Shown: piece after piece, positions 38,041 through 49,859 of the stretch
Layout of the letters: every line of letters begins with the position of its first letter
How positions within the stretch are numbered: position 1 is the stretch's first letter
Assembly (NCBI GenBank): GCA_003254905.1
Contig: QANU01031716.1
Location: 427,596-491,595 of the forward strand
Origin: Nissolia schottii
Lineage: Eukaryota; Streptophyta; Magnoliopsida; Fabales; Fabaceae
Direction of reading: 5' to 3'
Length of the DNA stretch: 64,000 nt
Position numbers and translations under genes: made by a program
Notes under the pieces: model-generated
Told to the model about the DNA's origin: nothing
Seen by the model: only the letters and a program-made list of their open reading frames with translations
Database searches by the model: none

Positions 38041-38124
38041 AGGGATTTCTTGGTACGGGGTATCACTGAGAGAGTATGACGTAAGAATGAATAAACATTG
38101 TAACTCATGATAATAGATTGTAAT

Positions 38125-38330
38125 GCTAATGGCAAAAGTTTGTAACCTTATTCAATCAAGTTTGTAACAAAAAAGTGTTTTATAGGAATGCGTGCGAGTG
38201 GAGCAAGAGAGAGTGACTTCAATTTGTCACTTATGATACTAGTTTGTAATAGAAGCAACAAAAGTTTTTAACGATGTTCAATCAAGTTTGTAACCAAAAG
38301 TATATTTACAGAAAAACATGCAAGTATAGT

Positions 38331-38366
<36 letters not shown>

Positions 38367-38500
38367 CTTCAGTTTATAACTAATGATAATAGTTTGTAAT
38401 AGAAGCAACAAAAATTTGTAACTTTGGTTCAATCAAGTTTGTAACCAAAAAGTACATTTATGAGAAAACGTGCGTGTAATAAAAGAGAATGATGATGACT
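38125..38500 (+). repeat. Tandem units with TTCAATCAAGTTTGTAAC core
   Basis: The core occurs near 38152, 38276 and 38420, preceded by 'gcaacaaaa(g/a)tttgtaa' and followed by 'gagagtgactt'. Spacing is about 122 and 145 bp, the difference mainly due to a (GA)n expansion. The same core appears once in the left arm (about 31620-31638) and inverted in the right arm at 38563-38580. Confidence 0.7.
38333..38363. repeat. (GA)n microsatellite
   Basis: About 15 GA units within the tandem repeat above. Confidence 0.95.
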
Positions 38501-38550
38501 TGACTGACACACACACTCTCTCTTCTCCACTTGCCCACATTCCCATAAGA

Positions 38551-38745
38551 ATATATTTTTTCGTTACAAACTTGATTGAACAAGGTTACAAACCTTGGCC
38601 ATTACAAACTAGCAAAAGAGAGAGACTTAACGGATGAAACATTTTCATATTGATTTTTATATTTATTGTGGGACTCACACTCATTGTATTCTTGCATAAT
38701 GATACTACGGTGACATATATTTTAGTAGTTAGAAAATCATTACTA
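38551..38745 (-). repeat. Right arm of a distant inverted repeat pair
   Basis: Inverted counterpart of 31451-31650; see that entry for shared words. Confidence 0.7.
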
Positions 38746-39685
38746 AAGAAAATGCTAGCCTTGAAGGACTTCCATTCCACAACAATTTTAAAACATTGAT
38801 ATGATTGGTAAGGCTTAAATATGTTTTCGGTCTCTAACAAAATTTTCAGGTTTGATTTAGGTCTCATTTTTTTTTTTGGTCAAACGTATAAAAATATTGC
38901 ATAATTTTAGTTTTTATTAATGGGATAACTTTTGATTTATTTGAAAAAAAAATAGGAACCCAAACTAAATATGGGATATTCGCCGATCACCTAAAATATA
39001 TTTAAGCTTATTTTAAAACTTAACTTTAAATGTCATCATTCAACTCATTTGTTTTTTTTTTAAAAATGATTTTGATGTTTAAACAAAAGGACATCAATCC
39101 AAAAACATTATAGATAATTTTGGTACGTGTAAAATGGAACTCACAAGCAACAATTTACAAATTGCATGTAATTTGGGAAAAGTTGATCCGAACTTGTGGG
39201 AAAATTTTTTTTGGGAAAAGGATGCTCTTCCTCTTCTTAACCATTTTTTTTTCTTCTTTGCTCATAATTTTAATTTAATAATTATGATGTGATAGTGTAG
39301 AAGCATCCTTATCCAAATCTACACTCCCAGTTTCCTTTGTTTTATCTTCATTTTTAGGCGTTGGGCCCCAATGTCCTTCACACCAAAACATCTTAACTTT
39401 GGTCAGTGATATTAAGCTTTCCATCTGGATAGACGAACTTATGATTAGTTGAAAATATGTACACAGTACGTTGATCCGAATTAAAAATCGAGTACTCAAA
39501 CCAAACCAAACCAAAACACAAAGAAAAAGGACAGATCTTAGTTACTCTCTCCGATTTATTCTATCGGTTACTTTATTTTTAAATATATTAAAAATTAATG
39601 TATTTGAATAAATAAGTGAAAAATTGTATTCAATTTGGTTTGATAGAAAAATTGAAGGAAGTTGGGTGGATTCAATTTGATTGAG

Positions 39686-39727
<42 letters not shown>

Positions 39728-39960
39728 TTTAATTAGGTGCAGTACATTACGCTTTACTTTATGCCAAAATATCAACCTTCTTTTCTTGCATAAGCTGTCC
39801 GATATGCCCAATATTGGTGAATGTATCCAAAATAATAATAATAATTAGTTAATCACAAGGAATATTGAAAAATAGGATTTTTTACTTGTTTATGGGGCCA
39901 AAACTGTTATATTCCCATAATATGGTGTACAAGAAAATATTACGGTTGTATGGTTTTTTT
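38746..39960. other. Intergenic, with a (TA)n tract at 39689-39725
   Basis: No gene seen. AT-rich with several homopolymer runs and one TA microsatellite of about 18 units. Confidence 0.5.
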
Positions 39961-39962
39961 AT

Positions 39963-40197
39963 CTGAAATCTCCACGAACTGTGGAGATTTCAGAGATCCT
40001 CTTTTTTCTTTTTCTTTTTTTACTTTTTTTTTCTGAAATCTCCACAGTATGTGGAAATTCTTTTTTAACCGTGTGGAGATTTCAGGATTTGAAATTGCTG
40101 CCACACGTCCCGTCCGTCCTGTCGCACGTCCCACGCGGTTTTTATTTTTTTTTTTCTCCTGACATACTGAAATCTCCATCCTCAGTGGAGATTTCAG
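39963..40197. repeat. Hairpin-forming CTGAAATCTCCAC repeats
   Basis: CTGAAATCTCCAC and its exact complement GTGGAGATTTCAG are separated by 5 bp at 39963-39993. A diverged pair occupies about 40033-40085 with a longer spacer. A third pair is at 40167-40197 (arms differ by one base). The DNA between is T-rich, plus one CG-rich stretch ('cacgtcccgtccgtcctgtc'). All six arms use the same word. Confidence 0.85.
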
Positions 40198-40209
40198 ATC
40201 CTCCCCCCA

Positions 40210-42980
40210 CACTTTGGTAATTTTCTCCCCAGCCCCATGAAACCGGATTATGCTTTGCATAATCCCATATATATGTCATTACCCCAAATAGAAATAAGCA
40301 CTTCTGTCTCTTACAAGTATCTATCAAAGCCCACTAATTTAATATTTATCTTGAGACAACTCGGTCAGTTACAGAATGCCTTGTGAAATAGTAACTGTAT
40401 CTTTCATTAATTGGTGTAAGATAAACATAGTTACACCATCGATTTCATTATTAATTCGTGTCACTGTTATCAACAAGTGACAACCAACGTTGTAAACAAC
40501 AGCCTTTCATCATATACGAACACACATAAAATACTATATTTTACGATAAATCTATTTATTTTTCTGGCAATTTAACAATATGTTCAAAATTAAATAGTAA
40601 GTTGATAGCAAATGTGTTGTCTTCAGTCATTTGCATGTCCAGAAAAAAAAAGGGTGAATTTGTTGAAATTAGTTGTTTTTAAATTGGAAGGGAGTAATAA
40701 TTGAGAGTGATTGACTAATAACTTAAACTGTTTTGTTTGTAACGTGCGAGCTGTTGGAGTTTGATTCTTTTTACACTTTCAAGAGAGGATGGCATCACTA
40801 CAATTAATTTGACCTAATTAAGGTTAAAAAATGTATTACTAATTAAACTTAAAATGTGTGTCTTAAAATGGATTAGGAGTCTTTTAATCTTGATCTCTTT
40901 AATTTATTTAATCACCTATCTCAAATTTTGTCTGATTATTTAACTTATCATTTAAATGTGGTTGCTTAATGCCTCATGAGATAAATACCTCATGCTACTT
41001 AATTCATCTATTTTTGATAATTTTTACAATTAAATTTGTCAAATTTTATAATCATTTCATGTTTTATATGATTGTAATAAACTTTTCATTAGTAAAATAA
41101 TTAAAAAATCTAACTTATAAGAGGTTTAGAGATTTACGAATCATTTGAGCTTACGATACACCTGTCAACAAATATTGTATTGAATATATTAATTTATCAT
41201 ATTAGATCATATAATCCTTTAATATGTCATATTGATCATAAAATGATAATAAAATTTGATGAATTTAGTTGTAAAAATGATAAAATTTACCCCCATAAGG
41301 TAATTGATAAACCACCTTATTTAAAAAATTATGCATATAAAATGATTTGATTGAATGACAATGTAAAAAAAATTTACACTTTCAATATATAATAATTAAA
41401 CTATAAGTTCATTTCATTCCTCTAATTACAAATATTTTGATTCTATAATATGGGACTTAAAACATATGAAAGGCATGAAAAATATAGCAAAGCCCAAACA
41501 GCAACCGGTATCAAAACAACCACATTACCGCAACTTTTGGAAGTGCATCTTCCTCTTAGGATCAAGAATCGCACTTGAGCAGAAGCAAAAGGCTTCTCAA
41601 TTTTCAATATGCTGAACACAGCTCTAAATTTTCCACATGTTAAACACACACATATGTGTGTATATATATATTGATATATTTATTTTATTTTGGAGTAGCT
41701 AGCTAGTGGGTATGCTAAAATAACATACATTTAACCCAAAGTTAATGAGATAATTAAATATTATCCACCAAGAACTAATCATAGCTGGCTAAGGGGAAGG
41801 GGAAATGGTAATGATTGTGGATGACAGTTGGGGAGATCTCGAACGGTTGGTTGAAAGGGAAACATAGCAACTCGTGGGGTTGTTGATATGACTCAAGTTT
41901 TGGGTGCATAGCTACCATCTAGCACGTAGACAAGTCACTGAAGCAGTAAAAAAAGAAGAGCATACTTTCATTACTATATTTTAGTTGGGAGTCTTATTTT
42001 TAATTATTATTTAAAGTGTAGGTTGAAAATTAACTTGAATTTTTAATTATTATTTAAAGTGTAGGTCGAAAATCAACGTTAAATTAATTGAAGTGATTTA
42101 ACACTTATTTTTTCAAGCAAGATTTTGAATTTGAGTATTGTTAAAAAAAAATTAACACTAAATTTTTTTTTTTATCTTTGTAGTGAGTCAACCCAAATCA
42201 AACTATCAAATACTGATGATTTTGATTAAAAAAAAAGTTAAGTTGAAAAAACATTTATTGATATATTTATGGATCACCTTCTAACTAATAAAATTAGAAC
42301 TCAAAACTAAGTCACGATAATACATGAGCGAAAGGCTAAAATGAATCTAACTCTTGATATATTAAATGAGGTTCTATTATTAAATTATTAGCAAATCTCT
42401 ATTATTCTTTCTTGTTTTCCGTTATCTTAATTACCATTGGGAGACAAAGAACGTATACGGTGCCCTTCCGTGACCGCATACATGAGTTGAATGTGCATAT
42501 AATATAAGTGTATAATCTTTTGGGAGATCTTTCACATGAGGGGCCATACATATGGGAGACATTAAGAAAATAACAATTAGGGCACTAGAGATGTATATCA
42601 TGTATATATTCAACTTAACTTTAGAATTAATATATGTTACCCATAAGAAACGAATAAATATATGCTAAAGGGAACCTTCTTCGAATAAATAAAAGTCATT
42701 ATTGCATGAGAAATATATACTTGGATGCTAATGCCTGTTTCATCGTGAGCATCATGAATCATTAATTTGAATTTATAATGTTTAAAGGATGTATCAAAAA
42801 TTAATAATTAATGGTTTATGATGTTCCAAAAATACACATTAAATTTGCTCTATGAGCATATAAATATTTCTCTTATTATATTGATTAAACCAATGTTTGG
42901 TTGGTTTAAATGACTTTAAACTTGTACTTTATAAGCAAGGTCTTGGATTCAAATCTTATAAATTAAAAAAAAAAATTAGT
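40210..42980. other. Intergenic, no gene seen
   Basis: AT-rich. The 68-codon minus-strand frame at 41443-41649 has a hydrophobic end and slightly higher GC, but no family could be assigned. A tRNA-like B-box phrase ('ggtcttggattcaaatctta') lies at about 42939 and may mark another SINE scrap. Confidence 0.4.
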
Positions 42981-42981
42981 T

Positions 42982-43926
42982 TGAGAATTGTTGAGTTTTT
43001 TACTCTTTTACCCTCACTAGAAGAACTAATTACCAAAATACCCTCGTTTCAAAACATTTTACCAAACTACCACTGTTTGGGCTGACGTGGATTCCACGGA
43101 CCGCGTAAACGGCCACGTTAGATTCGCCAACACGGTTGACGAATATGGCCTAAATTCGCCAACGCGGTTGGCGAATTCCTTACAAACCTAAAAACATTAT
43201 TTGTCCTAAATTGGCCAACACGGTAGGCGAATTCAACATGAATTCGCCACCTGTGTTGGCGAATCACTACCCACGTGGCCTATAACCGTAAACCTTGGTA
43301 ACCAGTTTTGACGTAATTCAACCCGGACTTGCCACCCGGTTTGGCGAATCCGCATTAATGATATTGATAAAATATATAATAGGTTTTTAACATAAAATCA
43401 TATAAAACTGTATAATATCTAAACACTATTTTATAGGCACACAAAATTCTTAATAGATTATAATGCACATTACACATATATATGATGGAAGGTGCGAAAG
43501 CCCAAAAAACATGGTTTCTCGGATAAGTACAAAAGTACAAAAAATATGCTTGCAAAAAGACTGATACGCTCTTTGTCGTGCGCAGGAGGGGGAATCTATC
43601 GATTTGCATAGCGGAGAGCTCGAATGGCTTGGACTCATCCAACTCTTTTCTCAACTCTTTTTACCAACACAACAACTACTAAAGGTATATAAACACTTAA
43701 AAGGTTTGTGATCTAACCAATGTGGGACTAGAGCTTTTGAAATACATGTCTTTAGAAGGTGGATTAACTTATGTAGTTTTCTTTCCCTTACGTGGCATCT
43801 TAAAGAACTCCTGGGGCATACAGTTCAACTGTATTTGGCACAACAATGTTTCAGTTGTTGTCTCTTCATAATGCCTATTATTATACCAACCCAGTGAAAA
43901 TATGAAAATTGAAAAAATCGTTACCT
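42982..43926 (+). repeat. Left arm of a large inverted repeat with CGCCAAC palindromes
   Basis: Base-pairs along almost its full length with 44354-45173. It contains at least five palindromic units of the form TTCGCCAAC-few bases-GTTGGCGAA between 43113 and 43350. Next come a region with 'acgctctttgtcgtgcgc' and a stretch ending 'attgaaaaaatcgttacct' at 43926. No coding sequence. Confidence 0.85.
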
Positions 43927-44353
43927 ATTGTTTTTCTTCCATAGAGTCCTCAGCAACCTTCATCTTTGAAATAGAATCATCCTCATCATTCCTGCCAAAG
44001 CAGCAATCGACCTTGCACCAGAAGCTATACCAACCAACTCTAATCTATATATAAACAATGCATCCAAACTTGAGAGAAAATAGAAAGAGAAAAGAAGCAG
44101 AGAAAATCAGGAAGGACCTGAAGCCAAGCAAACGCTAATGCCATTTCAGTTATGCTACCCCTATTTAACATTTTCAAATTTATTCAAATTAACGTGCTGA
44201 GATCCTTAAACTCCATAAACATTGCAACCCCATTATTCTTCATATATGTACAATAAACTGTTTGTAACCTACTACATTCAGTTTTATAAGAAATTCATAT
44301 TTAGCTCTGCAGGCTATTCGAAGTTTGAATATTCCATCTGATTATTTTACAAA
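43927..44353. other. Loop between the inverted arms
   Basis: About 427 bp of sequence not shared between the arms, with one TATA-like word ('ctatatataaac' at 44045). No open frame of note; its origin is unknown. Confidence 0.6.
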
Positions 44354-45173
44354 AGGTAACGATTTTTTCAATTTTCATATTTTCATTGGGTTGGTATAAT
44401 AATAGGCATTATGAAGAGACAACAACTGAAACATTGTTGTGCCAAATACAGTTGAACTGTATGCCCCAGGAGTTCTTGAAGATGCCACATAAGGGAAAGA
44501 AAACTACATAAGCTAATCCACCTTCTAAAGACATGTATTTAAAAAACTCTAGTCCCACATTGGTTAGATCACAAACCTTTTTTTATATACCTTTAGTAGT
44601 TGTTGTATTGGTAAAAAGAGTTGAGAAAGGAGTTGGGCTCGCGCGCATGAGTCCAGGTCATTCGGGCTCTCCGAAGTGCAAATCGATGGATTCCCCCTCC
44701 CCCGCGCGCACGACAAAGAGCGTATCAGTCTTTTTGCAAGCATATTTTTTGGACTTTTGCACCCTCCATCATGTATATGTGTAATGTGCATTATAATCTA
44801 TTAAGAATTTTGTGTGCCTATAAAATAGTGTTTGGATATTATACAGTTTTATATGATTTCATGTTAAAAACCTATTATATAATTTATTCGCCAAACCGGT
44901 GGCAAATCCAGGTTGAATTATGTCAAAACTGGTTACCAAGGTTTACGGTTATAGGCCATATGGGTAGTGATTCGCCAACACAGGTGACAAATAATGTTTT
45001 TAGGTTTGTAAGGAATTCGCCAACCGTGTTGGCGAATCTGACGTGGTCGTCCACGCGGTCCGCGGAATCCACATCAGCCCAAACAGTGGTAGTTTGGTGA
45101 AATGTTTTGAAATGAGGGTATTTTGGTAATTAGTTCCTCTAGTGAGGGTAAAAGAGTAAAAAACTCCAGAATT
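44354..45173 (-). repeat. Right arm of a large inverted repeat with CGCCAAC palindromes
   Basis: Inverted copy of 42982-43926, about 125 bp shorter because part of the palindrome array is missing. It still holds three palindromic units between 44885 and 45040. The outer end reads 'agagtaaaaaactcc', matching the left arm start. Confidence 0.85.
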
Positions 45174-45428
45174 GTTCAATAAAAAAATTAATTAAAAATA
45201 AAAATATCACAACCTTTTTTTTTGTTATAATAAACTCAAACTCGATACTTTTAATGGAAGGAAAACTATAATGTTTGTTGATCAAGAGCTCATTAACATC
45301 ATAGCCCATTTGCTAATTGTTTTCTTTTGTTTCATATGCCAACTAAACAAGCAAACCACTCCAGAGTAATAGTTCAATTAATTAATTCATCTTCTTTACC
45401 TAACTATAAGGCAGACTATTCTCAGTGT

Positions 45429-45692
45429 ATTAGGTCCCGTTTGAATTGACTTAAAAAAGTACTTATCTTAGTTATATTTTTAAATATAACTTTTTTTAAG
45501 AGGTTTAATTTACAATACAAAATAATTTTATTAAAAATCGCACATTCTTTCATCTTTTTAAAAGTAGAACATTCCAAACTTTAAAAAATGATATTTTATT
45601 TTGTTTTAAAAAAATATTTTTTTAAATTGTATTTTAACGCTTATTATTTTTTAAAAAATATTTTTAAAAAAACCAATTTAAACGGACCATTA
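45429..45692. mobile_element. MITE with GGTCCGTTTRAATTG ends
   Basis: The left end GGTCCCGTTTGAATTGACTT (45433) is matched by the reversed right end GGTCCGTTTAAATTGGTTTT (45688). ATTA flanks both sides (45429-45432, 45689-45692). The interior is almost entirely A/T. Superfamily uncertain; the short flanking repeat is only weak evidence for a target duplication. Confidence 0.5.
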
Positions 45693-46179
45693 ATAAATGA
45701 CTAAATTAGCGAGAATTAGTTAGACCTCAGGTCCAGAACCCAGCCCAATGAAAGAAAGTCCACACACCCTGATGGCCGAATTGAAGAGAGAAACCCACAA
45801 TTGCATTCGTGACTCACAAGTCACACCACTCACGCCTCCCTCACATGTGGATAAGCCACCATTCTCAAACCCCCTTCTTTCTTTCTCGTGTACAGCGGTG
45901 CACTACGCACCTTCTCAATCTTCTTGTATATATTCACCAAAAGTAAGTAATATTTAAGACACTTAACAAATTAATTTATTCATTTTAATTTTGATGAATC
46001 ACACTTAGCAGTAGTATCCATCAATATAATCAAGCTGTTACCGGTTCAGCATTCAATATGTTTATAACATATTTCTTACTCTTCGGATATGTTATCAAGA
46101 ACTCAGATTCAACCATTGTTAATTAACCACACCTCTTGTCATTAATATAATTTAGAATTATAATTCAAACATATGATAT

Positions 46180-46660
46180 TTAGTTCTTCGTATTTGATCC
46201 CCGCTTGTTGCTCTCACTGGTGGCGTGTAGGTGCTTGTGACAAACTTCCCCAATTGCTTGTTGAAGTTGTTAGGCGTGTGGTTTACACAGTTCTTAGTGG
46301 GCCTGGGCTCCTTCATCACAGGGTGTGTATATTCTTGTCTATCAGCTCGGCGTTCACTCTTCGGTGGCGGTTCACGAATGTCGGCAATCCTGGCGCAGCG
46401 TTGGTGGGATCTATTCGTAATCTTTTTGGAAGCATTCAACTTGGTGCAAGTTTCTCACGTTTATAAGCTAACTCCTGTGTCCATGCTTCAGCTAAGAATG
46501 GCCATAATTGCCCTCTTGGTCATTCGATGTTTTGGTCCCTCCCTGCATTTGCTAGTGTTGCTTTTTTCGCTGATATTTCCAGGCTTTCCTTCCTCGTAGT
46601 GTAGTTTCCTAGCTTGTTTTGTTTAGGTATTTTGTCCCGTATATATAAAAAAAAAATGTA
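46180..46660 (+). pseudogene. 3' tail of an L1-type LINE with RNase H-like end
   Basis: The plus frame from about 46476 reads CVHASAKNGHNCPLGHSMFW and then SLPAFASVAFFADISRLSF before a stop. This resembles the end of the RNase H domain of plant LINEs (the ...LAKxGHxxPLGxHxFxSLPxF block). The sequence then runs into a short leader and an A-run at about 46650-46657, as expected for a LINE 3' end. The upstream part (46180-46470) is in disagreeing frames. A 5'-truncated, dead insertion. Confidence 0.5.
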
Positions 46661-47660
46661 CCATATGTTTAGCACCTATGTATGACTGATTTTTTAAAAT
46701 TTAGGAGGAGAGTGTAGTACCAAATGAGTCTTGTAAGAAGGGATTCAAATGGGCCCAAATGAGTCTTTTAATTAGCCCTAAAATTTGAAACGGTTTCGTT
46801 TGTCTATGTTCTAGTTTTTGGTCGTAAAACTGGATTCAGGCAGTTTTATTTTTCCTTCTTTTGGGCCCTAGCACTTTTGATGTAAAAAAAGGAATAGAAA
46901 AACTTGTCCATTGTCACCCATATACACTTGCAATCATTTTTATTCCTCCATTGCCTTTGTTAGCTAAACAGTCAATAAGTTGTACAAAAATAATAACGAT
47001 AATTTTTTTTTTGGGTGAACCTCGAATATATATCACTTGCAATTGTACTTAATATCTTTATAATAATTGAGCTCACGTAAAAGTGATAAATTGCTAACTA
47101 TCCAAAATAATTTTCCATTCCCACTAAAACAGCGGACAATCAAACCATAATATTGGCATTAGCCTTTAACTAAAGCAGGAGGTTTCAAAGCAAATAGCAT
47201 GTCTGGGAATACTTTTGTAGCAAACACTAAAGTGGAAGAGCTAGAATTATCTTTCGCATTGAGTTCATTGTTCTTTGTGTTTTTCCTCTCTCCTGCCCAA
47301 AGGGTGGGGATTTAGCTACCTTCTCCCTGGACTAGCCGAACAAACATAATCATGTGTTTCTTAGCAATTAGTTGACCTTCGTAATGAAAGGGGGAGCAAG
47401 TCAAGTTGGGTACACTAGTCAGTGTTCACTCTTTCTTCCAAAAATATATGTGGATTGAGGAATATGTTGGGTTTATTTTTGGGGTCAGGGAGCATATTGG
47501 GTTAACCTTTAGGTTCAATGCTGTTTATTGAGCTTGGTCTCAACAGATAATAACTACCCTCCAAAATCGAAACAAAGACCTGCCACCTTGGTATTACATT
47601 TGGCCCCACATGCTTCAAAAATGTTGTCCAAATCCTCATCCTGCGTCTACATCCCGTCTT
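46661..47660. other. Intergenic, no gene seen
   Basis: No coding pattern or bounded element recognised. Confidence 0.45.
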
Positions 47661-47666
47661 GCTGGG

Positions 47667-47876
47667 CCACGGATCCCATGTGCCGTGGGAGTTTAAGCAC
47701 ACTTAGTGCATCCAAACATAAAATTACATCTATGCCACCGGCATAGTTTAAGTAACTAACTCTTGTTATTGCACAAAAGTTTCTATCATTTTCTTTTATT
47801 GCAACTTAACCACTCAAAGTAAAATAAGCTAATTTTCTCCTCTCTCGGCTTCTGTGCTTGCTATTCTGCACATGGG
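47667..47876 (-). repeat. Left arm of an inverted repeat around a copia fragment
   Basis: The reverse of this arm matches 49665-49858: 'tgcagaatagcaagcacaga', 'tggttaagttgcaataaaa', 'ggcatagatgtaatttta' and 'gcacatgggatcc' appear in the same order. Copia sequence starts about 35 bp beyond its upper end. Confidence 0.8.
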
Positions 47877-47910
47877 AACCATGGCCTGCTTTCGTTCCCC
47901 ATTTTCTTCG

Positions 47911-48109
47911 TGTGAGAGAAAAATAACATGAGCAGAGAAAAAATATGTATGGAGAAGCATATGTTTGCATATACTGAATTGTGAATTTACAATGGATGGT
48001 GAGTCTATTTATAGGCTGAAAACCCAACGGCCAAAAACAAATTACGATCAATTAAATATTTACAAAATCAAATCAAGCAAATCAAATCAAACATTTACAA
48101 TCATTAACA
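47911..48109 (-). mobile_element. Short copia 3' LTR
   Basis: On the minus strand TTTGAGGGGGA (polypurine tract, about 48110-48120) precedes TGTTAATGATTG. The segment contains CTATAAATAG (TATA box, near 48012) and would end ...CTCTCACA at 47911, giving TG...CA ends and a length of 199 bp. The second LTR is absent. Confidence 0.6.
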
Positions 48110-48121
48110 TCCCCCTCAAAC

Positions 48122-49075
48122 TTAAGTAGTCTTTGATGAAACCAACTTGAGTTTGGAGACCAAAGTGCTGAAGCGACCAGGATGATGTGATTTAGTGAAT
48201 ATGTCAGCGGGTTGGTCAAGAGTCCTAATTGAGATGAGGCGAAGTATACCACGCAAAATGTGTTGACGAATAAAGTGACAATCAATCTCAATGTGTTTGA
48301 TACGCTCATGGAAGACATCATTATGAGCAATTTGAATAGCGCTTCGATTGTCACAATATAGGTCAGTCGCAGAGGATTGAGAGATGTCCAGATCATCAAG
48401 GAGCCAACGTAACTAAAGGAGTTCAGAAGTGGTGTTGGCAAGGGCTCGATATTCAGCCTCACTACTGGAGCGAGCAATCAATGTTTGTTTCTTGCTTCGC
48501 CATGAGATAAGGGAGTCATCGAGGAAGATGTAATAGCCTGTGGTAGAACAACAATCAGTAGGATCACCACCCCAATACTCATCAGAGTAGGCACGAAGGG
48601 TTAATGAAGAGTGGGCAGAGAAGTGGAGCCCATGAAACAATGTTCCTTTGACATATAGCGGAGAATGCGAAGAACTGCAACATAATGAGTAGATCGTGGA
48701 GTGGTCATAAATTGACTGATCAAGTGTACTGCATATGAAATGTCAGGGCTTAAAGAGTGGGATTATCAAGTGAGGTTCCATCCATAGGTGTAAAGCAAAC
48801 ATTAGGTTCTAGAGGAGTGGAATCTATGTGACTATCTGTGAGATCAGCTCGAGCAATAAGATCAGATACATACTTGGCCTGAGATAGACAGATACCATCA
48901 GTAGAGGAAAGAACTTCAAGACCTAGAAAATAACTGAGAGGGCCAAGGTCCTTCATTTCAAAGTGGCGGCTCAGGGATGTTTTAAGATTAGTGATGCCTG
49001 AGATGTCATCTCCAGTAATAATCATGCCATCAACATAAAGTAATAGTAACACAACCTAATCTTGGTATTCCTTCC
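48122..49075 (-). pseudogene. Ty1/copia RT-RNase H 3' fragment
   Basis: From 49052 downward: [15 protein letters not shown], where the catalytic YVDD has become YVDG (second Asp to Gly); HFEMKDLGPLSYFLGLEV; and a gap with deletion and frameshifts near 48640-48750 (YAVHLISQFMTTPRSTHY survives in another frame). RNase H follows with RAYSDEYWGGDPTDCCSTTG, SLISWRSKKQTLIARSSSEA and EYRALANTTSELL. A TAG at 48411-48413 stands where Trp is usual. The frame then continues through YCDNRSAIQIAHNDVFHE and HIEIDCHFIRQHILRG to a natural stop at 48122. The element is truncated on its 5' side at about 49075 and cannot be active. Confidence 0.85.
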
Positions 49076-49109
49076 AATCCCAATTAGGACCTTCCCCTCT
49101 GTCAGCAAA

Positions 49110-49390
49110 GAAGAAATTTCGGCTTTAGTTTGGTAAGAATATTATCATATCTCTGATTTATTTTAAATTGATCTAATGTTTATTTAGTTTGATTACTTTC
49201 AATTTATGTTGATTTTATATTTATGTTCTAATTTTGTTTTTTAGCCTATTTATAGACACTTCTCATTGTATCAAATCACAACCCTCAGTAATACAATATA
49301 TTTTTCTTGTGTTATATTCCTTGCTTATTCCTTATTCCTTGTTTATTTTTTACTGATTAATCATGGGACTTCACAGTCTTCTCCCATCAT
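49110..49390 (+). mobile_element. Possible LTR remnant of another copia element
   Basis: 'aatattatcatatctctgat', 'tagcctatttatagacactt' (TATA-like) and 'ttccttgcttattccttatt' are typical of LTR interiors, but neither LTR end nor a partner copy is seen. Confidence 0.3.
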
Positions 49391-49664
49391 TACGATGTCC
49401 TATAAAAGATTATTTTAGATAGGAGAAACTTGTACCATCTTCGATCATGAGTTTATTGTTGACGAAAAGAAAAAACAATCCAATCACACATAACACTGCA
49501 TAAAAGGAAAAAAACATCACGAACCTCCTCCATTTTTGTTGACCAATCCAAACTGCATCAGCTCTTGTATAAGACGCAAAAATTGAAAAACTCAAGCCAC
49601 AATCAACTTCACAATACAAAGATTAGAACCAAATTTGGGTAGAAACTCAAGATTTGCAGTTAAA

Positions 49665-49858
49665 CCCATATGCAGAATAGCAAGCACAGAAGTTGGGAGC
49701 CCTAAAATTGAATTATTTTACTTTATGTGGTTAAGTTGCAATAAAAAAGAGACTTGTGTGCAATATGAGTGTTACTTAAAATATGTTGGTGGCATAAATG
49801 TAATTTTTTTTTGGATGCAATAAGTGTTTAAACTCCCTCAGCACATGGGATCCATTCC
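49665..49858 (+). repeat. Right arm of an inverted repeat around a copia fragment
   Basis: Counterpart of 47667-47876; see that entry. Confidence 0.8.
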
Positions 49859-49859
49859 C

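Noticed and set aside
41443..41649. 68-codon minus frame with hydrophobic end, possible small membrane peptide
   Set aside because: No recognised family, no obvious promoter or splice partners; transcript data would be needed to revive it.
43490..43640. Coding frames inside the inverted repeat arms
   Set aside because: Frames are not conserved between the two arms, so they are not under protein selection.
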